Assembly (NCBI RefSeq): GCF_029223285.1
Contig: NZ_JARHUJ010000009.1
Coordinates: 470,504-534,503, forward strand
DNA: 64,000 bases
Source: Paraflavitalea sp. CAU 1676
GTDB lineage: Bacteria; Bacteroidota; Bacteroidia; Chitinophagales; Chitinophagaceae
Direction of reading: 5' to 3'
Of the stretch, positions 42,229-51,885 are shown piece after piece. The translations under genes were made by a program, and so were the position numbers. The notes below the pieces were generated by a model. The model made no database searches, was not told the origin of the DNA, and saw only the letters and a program-made list of their open reading frames with translations. Positions within the stretch are counted from its first letter, which is position 1. Every line of letters starts with the position of its first letter.

Positions 42229-43488
42229 TTATTGAGCTTCGGCCATATCAGGAATGGCTTCTACTTTGTATTCACCAGCGTCCAGCTTCTTCTTGGTTTC
42301 GTCAAACGCGATCAGCGTCAGGCGAATGTCCTCATCGGAATGCGCAGCCGTCGGAATCAGGCGGTAGATGATATGCCCCTTTGGAATAACAGGGTATACC
42401 ACGATCGAGCAGAAGATGCCGTAGTTCTCACGCAGGTCCATCACCATGGCAGTAGCTTCTTCCACGCCACCCTTCATGTACACCGGAGTTACCACAGAGT
42501 CGGTTTTGCCAATGTCGAAACCTCTTTCCTTCAACCCTTGTTGCAGCTTCGTCGCATTCTCCCATAACTTGGCTTTCAATTCTGGGCGTGTACGCAGCAG
42601 TTCCAGGCGCTTCAGGTTACCCAATACCAGCGGCATGGGCAGGCTCTTCGCGAAGATCTGGCTGCGGATATTGTAACGGATATAGTCGATGATAGACTTT
42701 GGACCGGCCACAAAAGCACCGATAGAAGCCATCGATTTGGCGAAAGTAGAGAAGTAAAGGTCGATCTGGTCCTGTACACCCTGTGCTTCACCAGCACCGG
42801 CGCCGGTTTCACCCAGCGTACCGAAACCATGGGCATCGTCTACCAGCAGGCGGAAGTCGTACTTGCTCTTCAGGTCAACGATCTCCTTGATCTTACCCTG
42901 GTCGCCGGCCATGCCAAACACGCCTTCGGTGATCACGAGGATACCGCCGGCCTTTTGTTTGTCTACCAGCGCAGTAGCACGTTGCAATTGCTTTTCGAAG
43001 TCTTCAATATCGTTGTGTTTAAACACGTAGCGGTGACCGGGATGCAGGCGCAAACCGTCGATGATGCAGGCATGACTTTCTGCATCGTATACGATCACAT
43101 CATGACGGCCGCACAGCACGTCGATGATGCTCACCATACCCTGGTAACCGAAGTTCAGCAGGATGGCGTCTTCCTTGCTCTCAAACTCGGCCAGTTCCTG
43201 CTCCAGGCGCTCGTGATAATTGGTATTGCCGCTCATCATGCGCGCACCCATGGGGGAGGCCAGACCAAACTGAGCAGCCGCGTCGGCATCCGCCTTGCGT
43301 ATTTCGGGGTGATTGGCCAACCCCAGGTAATTATTCAGGCTCCAAACCACCATCTCTTTGCCACGGAACTTCATTCTGCTACCGATCTCACCCTCAAGTT
43401 TGGGGAAGGCGAAATACCCATGCGCACGTTCACGGTGCTGGCCGATAGGCCCATAGTTCTTCAACAGTCTTTCGAAAATGTCTGCCAT
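42229..43488 (-). CDS. Alpha-oxoamine synthase (serine palmitoyltransferase / glycine C-acetyltransferase type)
   Basis: A 419-residue PLP enzyme of the alpha-oxoamine synthase family, which condenses an amino acid with an acyl-CoA. WSLNNYLGLANHPE, MGARMMSGNTNYHERLEQELAEF, DAESHACIIDGLRLHPG, LLVDDAHGFGTLG and the PLP Lys 251 in STFAKSMASIGAFV are all present. Candidate activities are serine palmitoyltransferase, glycine C-acetyltransferase, or the cysteate acyltransferase of sulfonolipid synthesis known in Bacteroidota; sequence alone does not decide. No threonine dehydrogenase is next to it, which speaks mildly against threonine breakdown. Promoter and terminator both visible, so a single-gene unit. 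Confidence 0.88.
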   Translation of the reverse strand: MADIFERLLKNYGPIGQHRERAHGYFAFPKLEGEIGSRMKFRGKEMVVWSLNNYLGLANHPEIRKADADAAAQFGLASPMGARMMSGNTNYHERLEQELAEFESKEDAILLNFGYQGMVSIIDVLCGRHDVIVYDAESHACIIDGLRLHPGHRYVFKHNDIEDFEKQLQRATALVDKQKAGGILVITEGVFGMAGDQGKIKEIVDLKSKYDFRLLVDDAHGFGTLGETGAGAGEAQGVQDQIDLYFSTFAKSMASIGAFVAGPKSIIDYIRYNIRSQIFAKSLPMPLVLGNLKRLELLRTRPELKAKLWENATKLQQGLKERGFDIGKTDSVVTPVYMKGGVEEATAMVMDLRENYGIFCSIVVYPVIPKGHIIYRLIPTAAHSDEDIRLTLIAFDETKKKLDAGEYKVEAIPDMAEAQ

Positions 43489-43530
43489 ATAATGGATATG
43501 TTAAAGGTTTGATTTAGATGAATCAAGGGG

Positions 43531-43538
43531 CAAAAATA
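43531..43538 (-). promoter_or_regulatory. Promoter of the alpha-oxoamine synthase gene
   Basis: Minus strand TATTTTTG in TGCGTTATTTTTGCCCC; 16 of 17 bases are shared with the promoter region at 2339. Start codon is 43 bases on. Confidence 0.55.
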
Positions 43539-43683
43539 ACGCATTTAGTGCAATGGCTGGTATGGGATTCATCACAAAACATGCACAAAATCTGCCACTG
43601 GCGCCATTTTGTGGACCAATGCCCTGCAAAAACACGCAACACTTTGTTGATCAAATTTTAATGCAGCAATTTATCCGGGCTTA

Positions 43684-43691
43684 TATCTTTG
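43684..43691 (+). promoter_or_regulatory. Candidate -7 element of the PafA-like gene
   Basis: TATCTTTG followed by CC, 18 bases before the ATG at 43710. Confidence 0.55.
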
Positions 43692-43709
43692 CCGGAAATT
43701 ATTTCTACA

Positions 43710-45374
43710 ATGCGGAAGTTATTCCTGTACACTTGCTTGTCCACCCTTGCCTTCAGTTCACTGGCCCAAACCAAACCCAAAACAGCCGCTCCGGCAACTA
43801 CCACCCTCAACACCCCCAACCGTCCTAAACTGGTCGTTGGTATCGTGGTAGACCAGATGCGCTGGGATTATCTCTATCGATATTATGATCGCTACAAAGC
43901 CGATGGCGGATTCAAACGATTCCTCCAGCAGGGCTTCACAGCAGAAAATACACTCATCCCGTATACGCCCACGATCACGGCCTGCGGACATACCTGCATC
44001 TACACCGGCAGCGTACCCGCCGTACATGGCATCACCGGCAACGCCTGGTGGGATAAAGAACAACAACGCAGCGTGTATTGCACCGAAGATAAAACGGTGA
44101 AGTCCGTAGGCACTACCGGAGTCAACGGCGAAATGAGCCCCCGCAACATGCTCACCAATACCATCTGCGATGAGCTCCGCCTCGCTACCAACTTTCGCAG
44201 CAAAGTAGTAGGCATCGCGATTAAAGACCGCGGCGGTATCCTGCCCGCCGGCCATTCCGCCAACGCCGCTTATTGGTACGATAGCAAAACCGGCGACTGG
44301 ATCACTTCTACCTACTACATGAACGACCTGCCCCAGTGGGTAAAAGACTTTAACGCGAAAAAGGTCGTTGATAAATACTATGCCCTCGACTGGAACCTCA
44401 TGTATCCCAAAGAAACCTACGTGCAAAGCACCGCCGATGAAATGCCCTGGGAAGGAAAATCCTTCGGGGCCGATCAGAAGGGTTTCCCATACGACCTGAA
44501 GAAGTTTATTGGTAAAAACTACGGCGCCATCGCCAGCACGCCTTACGGCAACTCGATGACAGCCGACATGGCCAAAGCAGCCGTGATCAACGAACAACTT
44601 GGCGCCGATGATATCCCCGACTTCCTCGCAGTAAGCTTCTCTTCTCCCGATTATGTTGGTCACTCCTTCGGACCCAATTCCATCGAACAGGAAGATGATT
44701 TCCTCCGCCTCGATACCACCTTCGGTAACCTCTTCAACTTCCTCGACCAGAAAGTAGGGAAGGGGCAATACCTCGTGTTCCTCAGCGCCGACCATGGCGT
44801 AGCCCATGTACCCGGCTTCATGAAAGAACACAAACTGCCTGGCGGACTTATTGAAGATGATCGCTGGGGTAAAGAACTGGCTGCCGGACTCAAGGCAAAG
44901 TTCAATGCGGACAAGCTGATCACCAGCACCTACAACTACCAGGTACACCTCAACCACCACAAACTCGATTCACTGGAGCTCGATAAAAAATCAGTGATCC
45001 AATACATCGTTGATTACTACAACAAACAGGAAGGTATATCCCGCGCCTTTGCCATTAATGAACTCATGACCGTGCCCCTCACCGCCAAGCAGCGCGACAT
45101 GATGGCCAATGGTTGGTATCCCCGCCGCAGCGGCGATATCCAGCTTGTATTGCAACCCGGCTGGATCGACGGCGGCGCCACCGGCACTACCCACGGCATC
45201 TGGAACCCCTACGATGCACATATCCCCATGCTGTTCTACGGCTGGGGCATCAAACCGGGCCGCACCAACCGCGAAACCTATATGACCGACATTGCTCCCA
45301 CCATCGCAGCGCTCCTGCACATCCAAATGCCCAACGGCACCGTGGGTAAAGTGGTGGAAGAAGTATTGAAATAA
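43710..45374 (+). CDS. PafA-type alkaline phosphatase (nucleotide pyrophosphatase/phosphodiesterase superfamily)
   Basis: A 554-residue exported phosphatase. The signal peptide (FLYTCLSTLAFSSLAQ) is followed by the alkaline phosphatase superfamily fold: VVGIVVDQMRWDY with the first metal Asp, the nucleophile region TPTITACGHTCIYTG (motif at residues 86-100), FLAVSFSSPDYVGHSFGPNS, FLSADHGVAHVPGF with D-H-G, and the late TGTTHGIWNPYDAHIPMLFYGWGI. This matches PafA of Bacteroidota, a calcium-independent monoesterase that frees phosphate in the periplasm. No Pho box was sought with success. Ends in a strong terminator. Confidence 0.92.
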   Translation: MRKLFLYTCLSTLAFSSLAQTKPKTAAPATTTLNTPNRPKLVVGIVVDQMRWDYLYRYYDRYKADGGFKRFLQQGFTAENTLIPYTPTITACGHTCIYTGSVPAVHGITGNAWWDKEQQRSVYCTEDKTVKSVGTTGVNGEMSPRNMLTNTICDELRLATNFRSKVVGIAIKDRGGILPAGHSANAAYWYDSKTGDWITSTYYMNDLPQWVKDFNAKKVVDKYYALDWNLMYPKETYVQSTADEMPWEGKSFGADQKGFPYDLKKFIGKNYGAIASTPYGNSMTADMAKAAVINEQLGADDIPDFLAVSFSSPDYVGHSFGPNSIEQEDDFLRLDTTFGNLFNFLDQKVGKGQYLVFLSADHGVAHVPGFMKEHKLPGGLIEDDRWGKELAAGLKAKFNADKLITSTYNYQVHLNHHKLDSLELDKKSVIQYIVDYYNKQEGISRAFAINELMTVPLTAKQRDMMANGWYPRRSGDIQLVLQPGWIDGGATGTTHGIWNPYDAHIPMLFYGWGIKPGRTNRETYMTDIAPTIAALLHIQMPNGTVGKVVEEVLK

Positions 45375-45394
45375 TATTCACTATCATGATAATT

Positions 45395-45427
45395 AACAGG
45401 TGGACCGTACTAACGGTCCACCTGTTT
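45395..45427 (+). terminator. Terminator after the PafA-like gene
   Basis: Fourteen-base perfect arms AACAGGTGGACCGT / ACGGTCCACCTGTT with a four-base loop. Confidence 0.85.
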
Positions 45428-45531
45428 CATGTAGAGCCCCTCCAGGTTACCCTGGCCAACGGGTAAATGGGTAAATAGGGTCATTTTTCAGGCATTTATA
45501 TAAAAGGCTGTATTTTGTACAGGCGTACAGA

Positions 45532-45539
45532 TAAATTTG
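45532..45539 (+). promoter_or_regulatory. Candidate -7 element of the M16 protease gene
   Basis: TAAATTTG, with TTTTG ending at 45517. Start codon 20-26 bases downstream. Confidence 0.45.
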
Positions 45540-45564
45540 TACCGACTAAAAAACCTACATGTTT

Positions 45565-48444
45565 ATGAACAAACCCTTCAAGGCCATTGCACAGTGGCTA
45601 TTGATCCTGGTAGTCACCATAACGGCCGGGCATACCTTCGCCCAGAATAGCCCGTTAGATCCGACTGCTAAGATCCCCGTCGATCCCAAGGTAAAGATCG
45701 GCAAGCTCGACAACGGACTCACCTTTTACATCCGCCAAAACAAAAAGCCCGAGCAGAAGGTAGAGCTTCGCCTCGTGCTCAATGCCGGCGCCATCAATGA
45801 AGACGACGACCAGCAGGGCCTCGCCCACATGGCCGAGCACATGGCCTTCAATGGTACCACGCACTTCAAAAAGAATGATATCGTATCCTTCCTGCAGAAC
45901 ATTGGTGTAGGCTTTGGCAACGACCTCAACGCGTATACCAGCTTCGACGAAACGGTGTACATCCTGCCCATACCCATCGACAAACCCGGCAACCTCGAAA
46001 AAGGGTTCCAGGTACTGGAAGACTGGGCGCACAATGTCACCTACCTCGATGATGATATCCAGAACGAAAAGCCCATCATCCTCGAAGAAAGCCGCCTCGG
46101 CAAGGGAGCCAACGACCGCATGTTCAAAAAGATCTATCCCCAGCTCTTTGCCGGCTCCAAATATGCCAAGCGCCTCCCCATCGGGATCGACAGCATCATT
46201 AAGAACTTCAAACCCGATGTGATCCGCCGCTTTTATAAGGACTGGTACCGGCCCAACCTGATGGCCGTGATCGTGGTAGGTGATATTGAACCCGCGAAAG
46301 CTGAAGCACTCGTGCGCAAGCATTTTGCCGGCCTCACCAACCCCGCCAATCCACGACCCCGTGAATATGCCAACGTGCCTGCCTATGCTTCTAACGAAGC
46401 GATGGTAGTAACCGATAAAGAAGCCACCAGTTACACGGTTTCCATCAACTATCCCGCCTTTAAAGAATCTCCTTCCAGTACGGTCGGCGATTACCGCAAC
46501 TACCTGGTAAAACAGATGTTCGTGTCACTCACCAATCAGCGCCTGCAGGAGCTTACCCAAAAAGAGAACCCGCCATTCCTGTTTGGATCGGTTAGTTTCG
46601 GATCCTATGCACGCGGTTATGATGCCTTCGGTGCATTCGCGGCAGCTGGTACCGGCGATGTGAACAAAGCCCTCAGTGCCGTGGTAGAAGAGATAGAGCG
46701 CGTAAAGCGTTTCGGTTTCACAGCGGCCGAACTTGAGCGCGCCAAGAAGTCCATGCTCGCCAACTACGACCGCATGTACAACAACCGCGACAAAACCGAG
46801 AGCGACAATTATGTAGAAGAATACGTCAACAACTTCCTGCAGCAGGAGCCCATCCCCGGCATGGACAAGGAATATGAATATGCCAAAGGATTGGTACCCG
46901 GCATCAGCCTCGAAGAGGTCAATGCAGTATCGAAGAAGTTCAAAGATGATAAGAACCGCTTTGTGTATGTAACCGGACCCGAGCCCAAAGCCGGCGAAAA
47001 GCTTCCCGAAGGCAAAGACCTGCTTGCAGCCATCGAAGCCAAAGAAAAGGCCGATATCAAGCCTTACGAAGAAAAAGCAGTAGCGGCTACCCTCATCAGC
47101 AAAGAGCCCGCAGCCGGTAAAGTAGTAGCTAAGACAAAGAATGCCGCACTGGGTACCACCGAGCTGAAGCTTTCCAATGGAATCACCGTAACCCTGAAGT
47201 CGACCGATTTCAAGAACGACCAGATCCTCATGGGGGCTACCCGCCAGGGTGGTAAAAACAGCTATGGCCTGTCCGATAAATTCAATGCAGAATACGCAGT
47301 GCCGCTGGTAAGCACCATGGGCGTTGGTGAATTCTCGCCCACCGACCTGCGCAAAGCACTAGCTGGTAAAACGGCCAGCGTGAACCCGACCTTCTCGGCC
47401 ATCTCAGAAGGCGTGCGCGGCAACTCCAGCGTAAAAGACCTGGAAACCATGTTCCAGCTTACCTACCTGTACTTTACAGCGCCCCGCAAGGATACCGCGC
47501 TTTTCCGTTCCTGGCAGCAGCGCAACAAGTCGCAGTTTGCGAACATCAGCGCCAATCCCCAGGCCGTGTTCTTCGATACGCTGAACAAGACCATGTACAA
47601 TAACAACCCGCTGGCGCCGGTGATGGTGCCCAATTCAAGCTATTTCGATCAGGTAAACCTCGATCGCGCACTTGATATTTACAAAGAGCGCTTCGGCGAT
47701 GCCAGCGGCATGAGCTTCACCTTCGTGGGCAGCTTTAAAGACGAAGAGATCATCCCCTATATCGAGAAGTATATCGCCAGTCTGCCTGCAACCGGTAAGA
47801 AGTTCGCCTTCGTCGACAACAAAGTGCGTCCCGTAACCGGCAATAAGCAGCTTACTGTTAATAAGGGTAAAGAAGAAAAGAGCATGATCCTTGCCTTCTA
47901 CTCCGGCGAAGTGCCTTACACAGAAGACATGGACCTCAAAGCGCAGGCCATGAGTGAAGTGCTCAACATCCGCATCATTGAAGAACTGCGCGAAAAAGTG
48001 CAGGGCATCTACGGTGGCGGCACCAATGGCGGACTCGAAAAATATCCTTACACCAGCTACTCCTTCGTACTGCAATTACCTTGCGGCCCCGAGAAAGTAG
48101 ATACGCTCCTTAAAGCGGTGAAAAAGGAATTTGTCGATATCGTAGCCAAGGGCCCCGATACCAGCTATCTAAACAAGGTAAAGATCCAATGGCTCGAGCA
48201 GAATAAGGTGAAGATGAAAGAGAACGGTACCTGGCTCGAAGGCCTGATGAGCATCAAGTTCAAGGGTGATGATCCAGATCGTTTCCTCCATGCCGAGAAG
48301 TACATCAACAAGCTTACGCCGAAAGATGTGCAGCAGGCAGCTAAACTGATCCTCGACGGTAAGAACCAGTTCTACGCGATCCAGATGCCCGAAAATTATG
48401 GCAACAAAACGCCGGGCAGCGGAGAACAGAAGAAAGGATTTTAA
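45565..48444 (+). CDS. M16-family zinc metalloprotease
   Basis: A 959-residue exported double-domain M16 peptidase (pitrilysin/insulinase type). The signal ends near HTFAQ. The inverted zinc motif H-x-x-E-H reads HMAEH (residues 88-92) in GLAHMAEHMAFNGTTHF, and the distal Glu is in NEKPIILEESRLG about 75 residues on. A C-terminal inactive M16 half with the R-Y motif region (REKVQGIYGGGTNGGLEKYPYTSY) is also present. Bacteroidota carry such large periplasmic M16 peptidases for peptide breakdown. Start at 45565 or 45559 (two codons earlier). Confidence 0.93.
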   Translation: MNKPFKAIAQWLLILVVTITAGHTFAQNSPLDPTAKIPVDPKVKIGKLDNGLTFYIRQNKKPEQKVELRLVLNAGAINEDDDQQGLAHMAEHMAFNGTTHFKKNDIVSFLQNIGVGFGNDLNAYTSFDETVYILPIPIDKPGNLEKGFQVLEDWAHNVTYLDDDIQNEKPIILEESRLGKGANDRMFKKIYPQLFAGSKYAKRLPIGIDSIIKNFKPDVIRRFYKDWYRPNLMAVIVVGDIEPAKAEALVRKHFAGLTNPANPRPREYANVPAYASNEAMVVTDKEATSYTVSINYPAFKESPSSTVGDYRNYLVKQMFVSLTNQRLQELTQKENPPFLFGSVSFGSYARGYDAFGAFAAAGTGDVNKALSAVVEEIERVKRFGFTAAELERAKKSMLANYDRMYNNRDKTESDNYVEEYVNNFLQQEPIPGMDKEYEYAKGLVPGISLEEVNAVSKKFKDDKNRFVYVTGPEPKAGEKLPEGKDLLAAIEAKEKADIKPYEEKAVAATLISKEPAAGKVVAKTKNAALGTTELKLSNGITVTLKSTDFKNDQILMGATRQGGKNSYGLSDKFNAEYAVPLVSTMGVGEFSPTDLRKALAGKTASVNPTFSAISEGVRGNSSVKDLETMFQLTYLYFTAPRKDTALFRSWQQRNKSQFANISANPQAVFFDTLNKTMYNNNPLAPVMVPNSSYFDQVNLDRALDIYKERFGDASGMSFTFVGSFKDEEIIPYIEKYIASLPATGKKFAFVDNKVRPVTGNKQLTVNKGKEEKSMILAFYSGEVPYTEDMDLKAQAMSEVLNIRIIEELREKVQGIYGGGTNGGLEKYPYTSYSFVLQLPCGPEKVDTLLKAVKKEFVDIVAKGPDTSYLNKVKIQWLEQNKVKMKENGTWLEGLMSIKFKGDDPDRFLHAEKYINKLTPKDVQQAAKLILDGKNQFYAIQMPENYGNKTPGSGEQKKGF

Positions 48445-48843
48445 GCGTACGCTCATCCCTGAATGTCCGGGCAGGCGAAGTACACACAAGCCACCCGCAG
48501 GGTTGAGATAAATCAACATAACGCATCGTAAAAACCCTGATGATTGTCATTCGATCGTCAGGGTTTTTTAATTACCCAAAGACCCCCAAATAATATACCA
48601 TTTGAGGCTCAATGTCAATACCCTGCTGCATTCGGTAATATGATCGAAAGGAGTAATGTCTTGCAACAGGGTTGCTATAAAATTGTTTTTATGTCTTCTT
48701 TTATACCATAACTTTCAAGTATAGCCGTGTCGTACTATTCTTTCCCCTAACGTTCCTGATTTTTTGGTAGCAATCTCTCCCAGCAATTATTGTGTGTAGT
48801 AAACCCTGCATACCTGTCATTCTATTTTTTGTTAACCAAAAAA
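48445..48843. other. Intergenic region
   Basis: Contains the M16 terminator. The remaining ~270 bases are AT-rich with no clear motif. Confidence 0.5.
48530..48569 (+). terminator. Terminator after the M16 protease gene
   Basis: AAAACCCTGA / TCAGGGTTTT arms with T-run TTTTTT. Confidence 0.85.
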
Positions 48844-49665
48844 ATGCAAAAACGCATGAGAAATCTTCTAAAAGTGGCAGCATTATTTGCCCTGCTCGCT
48901 GGTGTATTTTTTTCTTGTAAGAAAACAGCCACCCAGGAATCGCCTGCACAACAGGATGAGATCTCCCAACAGGTGTTGGACAAGATCTATGAACTGGGTT
49001 TTGGCAACAAGAATGTCGTTAGGCATCCTGAAGGATACCTGGTAGAAGGCGACATCGTTATCTCCAACGAAGAATTGACCCAGGCGGTAGACCGCAAGTT
49101 GATCCGCGTGGGCGAAGAAGAACAGTACCGCACTACCAGAACGGTTACCGGTCTTCCCCGCACCATCTCTATTCGCGTAAATTCATCACTGCCTTCCCGC
49201 TACATTACAGCAGTAGATGGAGCAATTGCCCGCTACAATGCATTGGGGCTGTTGCTCACCTTCACCCGCGTTACATCGGGCGGCAATATCGTGATCAACC
49301 CTGCACCATCGGGAGCAGGCTACCTGGCATCAGCCGGTTTCCCTACCGCCAGTGGCAATCCTTATGGATCGGTACTGGTGAACAGGAGTTACCTGGATAC
49401 CTGGAACATCAACACGGTGATCTCTATTATTGCTCATGAAGTGGGTCATTGCATCGGCTATCGCCACACTGACTATGCCAACCGCGCGTACAGCTGCGGC
49501 GGCTCTGCGGTTAACGAAGGTCAGGCAGGCGTTGGCGCCATACATATACCTGGCACACCCACAACCAATGCAGTGGCTGGTTCCTGGATGCTGGCCTGTA
49601 TCGGCAACGGCGTAAACCGTCCCTTCATCAGCAGTGATATCACTGCACTCACTTACCTTTATTAA
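48844..49665 (+). CDS. HEIGH-type (M57-like) metallopeptidase lipoprotein
   Basis: A 273-residue lipoprotein (LAGVFFSC signal). The zinc motif is H-E-V-G-H-C-I-G-Y-R-H (residues 198-208), an extended metzincin-style H-E-x-x-H-x-x-G-x-x-H, preceded by INTVISIIAHE. This fits the dual-action HEIGH metallopeptidase family of Bacteroidota. The N-terminal part (VLDKIYELGFGNKNVVRHPEGYLVEGDIVISNEEL) is the usual prodomain-like region. The end, SSDITALTYLY, is a family ending. Start 48844, or 48856 with a shorter signal. Confidence 0.85.
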   Translation: MQKRMRNLLKVAALFALLAGVFFSCKKTATQESPAQQDEISQQVLDKIYELGFGNKNVVRHPEGYLVEGDIVISNEELTQAVDRKLIRVGEEEQYRTTRTVTGLPRTISIRVNSSLPSRYITAVDGAIARYNALGLLLTFTRVTSGGNIVINPAPSGAGYLASAGFPTASGNPYGSVLVNRSYLDTWNINTVISIIAHEVGHCIGYRHTDYANRAYSCGGSAVNEGQAGVGAIHIPGTPTTNAVAGSWMLACIGNGVNRPFISSDITALTYLY

Positions 49666-49690
49666 AATCCCCCTGCAGGATTTACTATAC

Positions 49691-49720
49691 AAAGGCCGGC
49701 GCGCAGCGACGGCCTTTCTT
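49691..49720 (+). terminator. Terminator after the HEIGH peptidase gene
   Basis: AAAGGCCG / CGGCCTTT arms, 25 bases past the stop. Confidence 0.75.
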
Positions 49721-49859
49721 ATGCCCATGCGATAGCTTAGGAAAAGTTAAAAGCCTCATCCACTCAACCTCAATCTGTTAAGGAATCCTGTATTAACAAA
49801 TCCTCAATACAAAGAGGCATATGGTTTGGATTTAAAACAGCAGACCAAATCATTACATT

Positions 49860-50384
49860 ATGAAACGTATAGGGATCGTCTTATTGCTGGTATCCGCACT
49901 CACCTCCGCATCCCAGCTTGCCAACGCACAGGTTAGTGTAAGCGTTAACATCGGTACCCAGCCCATGTGGGGCCCCGTAGGGTACGATCGTGCCGATTAT
50001 TATTACCTCCCCGATGTAGAAGCGTATTATTATGTGCCCCGCCGTCAATTCATTTACCTCGACGCCGGTCGGTGGATCTTCGCCGCCAACCTGCCCGGCA
50101 GGCATTGCAACTACGACCTCTACAGCGGCTACAAAGTAGTCATTAACGAACCGCGTCCTTATGAGCATTTCTACTACCACCGCGACCACTATTCCCGCTA
50201 TCGCAATTACCGCGATCGCCAGGTGTGCATCCGCGACCGCGGACCCCGCTACGATGATCGTCGCTACGACGACCGCTACGAGCGCCGGAGCTCTTACCGC
50301 GACCACGATGATGATCGCGGACGGGGAAGAGGTCATGGACATGGCCACGGACATGGAAAAGGTCATTGGAAAGACAGGGACTAA
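49860..50384 (+). CDS. Exported Tyr/Arg-rich protein with a His-Gly tail
   Basis: A 174-residue exported protein (signal IGIVLLLVSALTSASQLANAQ). The N-terminal domain has VSVNIGTQPMWGPVGYD, YYYLPDVEAYYYVPRRQFIYLDAGRWIF, typical of a family of small Bacteroidota periplasmic proteins of unknown role. The C-terminal 60 residues are very rich in Arg, Asp and Tyr and end in a G-H repeat (RGHGHGHGHGKGHW), which could bind metal ions. Followed by a long terminator hairpin. Confidence 0.75.
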   Translation: MKRIGIVLLLVSALTSASQLANAQVSVSVNIGTQPMWGPVGYDRADYYYLPDVEAYYYVPRRQFIYLDAGRWIFAANLPGRHCNYDLYSGYKVVINEPRPYEHFYYHRDHYSRYRNYRDRQVCIRDRGPRYDDRRYDDRYERRSSYRDHDDDRGRGRGHGHGHGHGKGHWKDRD

Positions 50385-50424
50385 AAACGCCTTTCAGGAT
50401 CAAATGGGATATAGACTCAACAAG

Positions 50425-50463
50425 AAGGCCCCTCCCGCAAGCTTGCGGGACGGGGCCTTTCTC
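50425..50463 (+). terminator. Terminator after the His-Gly-tail gene
   Basis: AAGGCCCC/GGGGCCTT plus CCCGCAAG/CTTGCGGG arms, with small bulges (T against AC), then TTTC. May also close the class I aldolase gene on the minus strand. Confidence 0.85.
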
Positions 50464-50474
50464 ATAATCATGCA

Positions 50475-51533
50475 TTACGCCACGGTAATGTCTTTATCGA
50501 GATAAACATCCTGCGTTGATTGCAGCAGTTCCACTCCTTCTTTAAAAGGCCGCTGAAACGCTTTGCGGCCCAGTATCAAACCCATACCACCTGCCCGCTT
50601 ATTGATCACGGCCGTATATACCGAATCCTGCAGATCGCTCGTACCCTTGCTCTCGCCGCCACTATTGATCAAACCTACCCGGCCGCTGTAGCAGTTCAGC
50701 ACCTGGTAGCGGCAAAGATCGATCGGATGATCGGAGGTCAGCTTCTCATACACCAGCGGAGAGGTTTTACCATGCTTGGTAGCCAGGTAACCGCCGTTAT
50801 TGGTAGGCAATTTTTGTTTGATGATATCAGCCTGCAGCGTAACGCCGAGGTGGTTCGCCTGGCCGGTAAGGTCGGCAGACGTATGATAGTCCACGCCATC
50901 TACCTTGAAGCCATTGTTGCGGGTATAGCACCATAGGATGGTAGCCATGCCCAGCTCATGCGCCAATTCAAAGGCCTCCGCCACTTCTTTCAATTGACGC
51001 GCGCTTTCTGCAGAGCCCCAATAGATGGTAGCACCGACAGCGACTGCCCCCATATTCCACGCACTCTTTACCGTGCCAAACATGGTTTGGTCGTAGCGGT
51101 TGGGCAAACTCAAAAATTCATTGTGGTTGATCTTGACAATAAAAGGAATGCGGTGCGCATATTTGCGGCTCATGATGCCCAGTACGCCATAGGTCGAGGC
51201 AACACCATTGCAACCACCTTCGATCGCCAGCTTCACGATGTTCTCAGGATCGAAATAGATGGGGTTGGGGGCAAAGGCCGAGCCGCCGCTGTGTTCTATG
51301 CCCTGGTCAACCGGAAAGATGCTGCAATAGCCTGTATTGGCCAGCCGGCCATGGCCCAGTAAGGTTTGAATACTCCGCAAGGTTTGGTTATTGCGGTTGC
51401 TGTTGATCCAGCTGTGCTCCACATGATCGGGAGAGGGGAGGGACAAGGTAGATTTGTCGACGGTCTTACACTGATGATCCAATAAGAAGCTGGCTTTGTC
51501 GCCCAGCAGATCTGTAATTTTCTTCGATGGCAT
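50475..51533 (-). CDS. fbaB: Class I fructose-bisphosphate aldolase (DhnA/FbaB type)
   Basis: A 352-residue archaeal-type class I aldolase, which uses a Lys Schiff base to split or make fructose 1,6-bisphosphate. Motifs include [15 protein letters not shown], the Schiff-base region [60 protein letters not shown] and [16 protein letters not shown] near the end. The length matches FbaB. The start at 51533 ([14 protein letters not shown]) avoids a 12-residue hydrophobic extension. It lies next to a class II aldolase on the same strand, separated by a terminator. Confidence 0.93.
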   Translation of the reverse strand: MPSKKITDLLGDKASFLLDHQCKTVDKSTLSLPSPDHVEHSWINSNRNNQTLRSIQTLLGHGRLANTGYCSIFPVDQGIEHSGGSAFAPNPIYFDPENIVKLAIEGGCNGVASTYGVLGIMSRKYAHRIPFIVKINHNEFLSLPNRYDQTMFGTVKSAWNMGAVAVGATIYWGSAESARQLKEVAEAFELAHELGMATILWCYTRNNGFKVDGVDYHTSADLTGQANHLGVTLQADIIKQKLPTNNGGYLATKHGKTSPLVYEKLTSDHPIDLCRYQVLNCYSGRVGLINSGGESKGTSDLQDSVYTAVINKRAGGMGLILGRKAFQRPFKEGVELLQSTQDVYLDKDITVA

Positions 51534-51885
51534 GACAAGTAGATTATTTATAAATAGAAATAAACACACAGCATGGGCCGCATGCGTTTGTGCAGATCGG
51601 GCACACCACTACGGCATCGGTAAAAATCAGGGTGGTCAAAGATAAAAGGGGAGCATGGCATTGGCAACCGGAGCAGGCAGCGGGAGGCAAAAGACCGGTA
51701 TATGAAAATAAACAAAAAGTCCCGCTTGTGGCGGGACTTTTAAACGAACTACTCATTCTGTTAACGGGCGTTTAAGTGAACAACCCGATCGGTGAATGAA
51801 TTATAAATCTCTGGCATCGGTTAAATCGAGCGAAATAGATCGCTTCGGCAACCTATTCACCGGTCATAAACCGCTGAGCAATGTA
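51534..51885. other. Region between the two aldolase genes
   Basis: About 350 bases with one strong hairpin (51711-51741). No gene seen. Confidence 0.5.
51711..51741 (-). terminator. Terminator between the two aldolase genes
   Basis: Eleven-base arms AAAAGTCCCGC / GCGGGACTTTT with a five-base loop; on the minus strand it is followed by TTTTTG. It lies 145 bases after the class II aldolase stop. Confidence 0.8.

Noticed and set aside
43758..44960. A 400-residue open frame antisense to the PafA-like gene
   Set aside because: Covers only the reverse of a well-recognised phosphatase gene and shows no domain.
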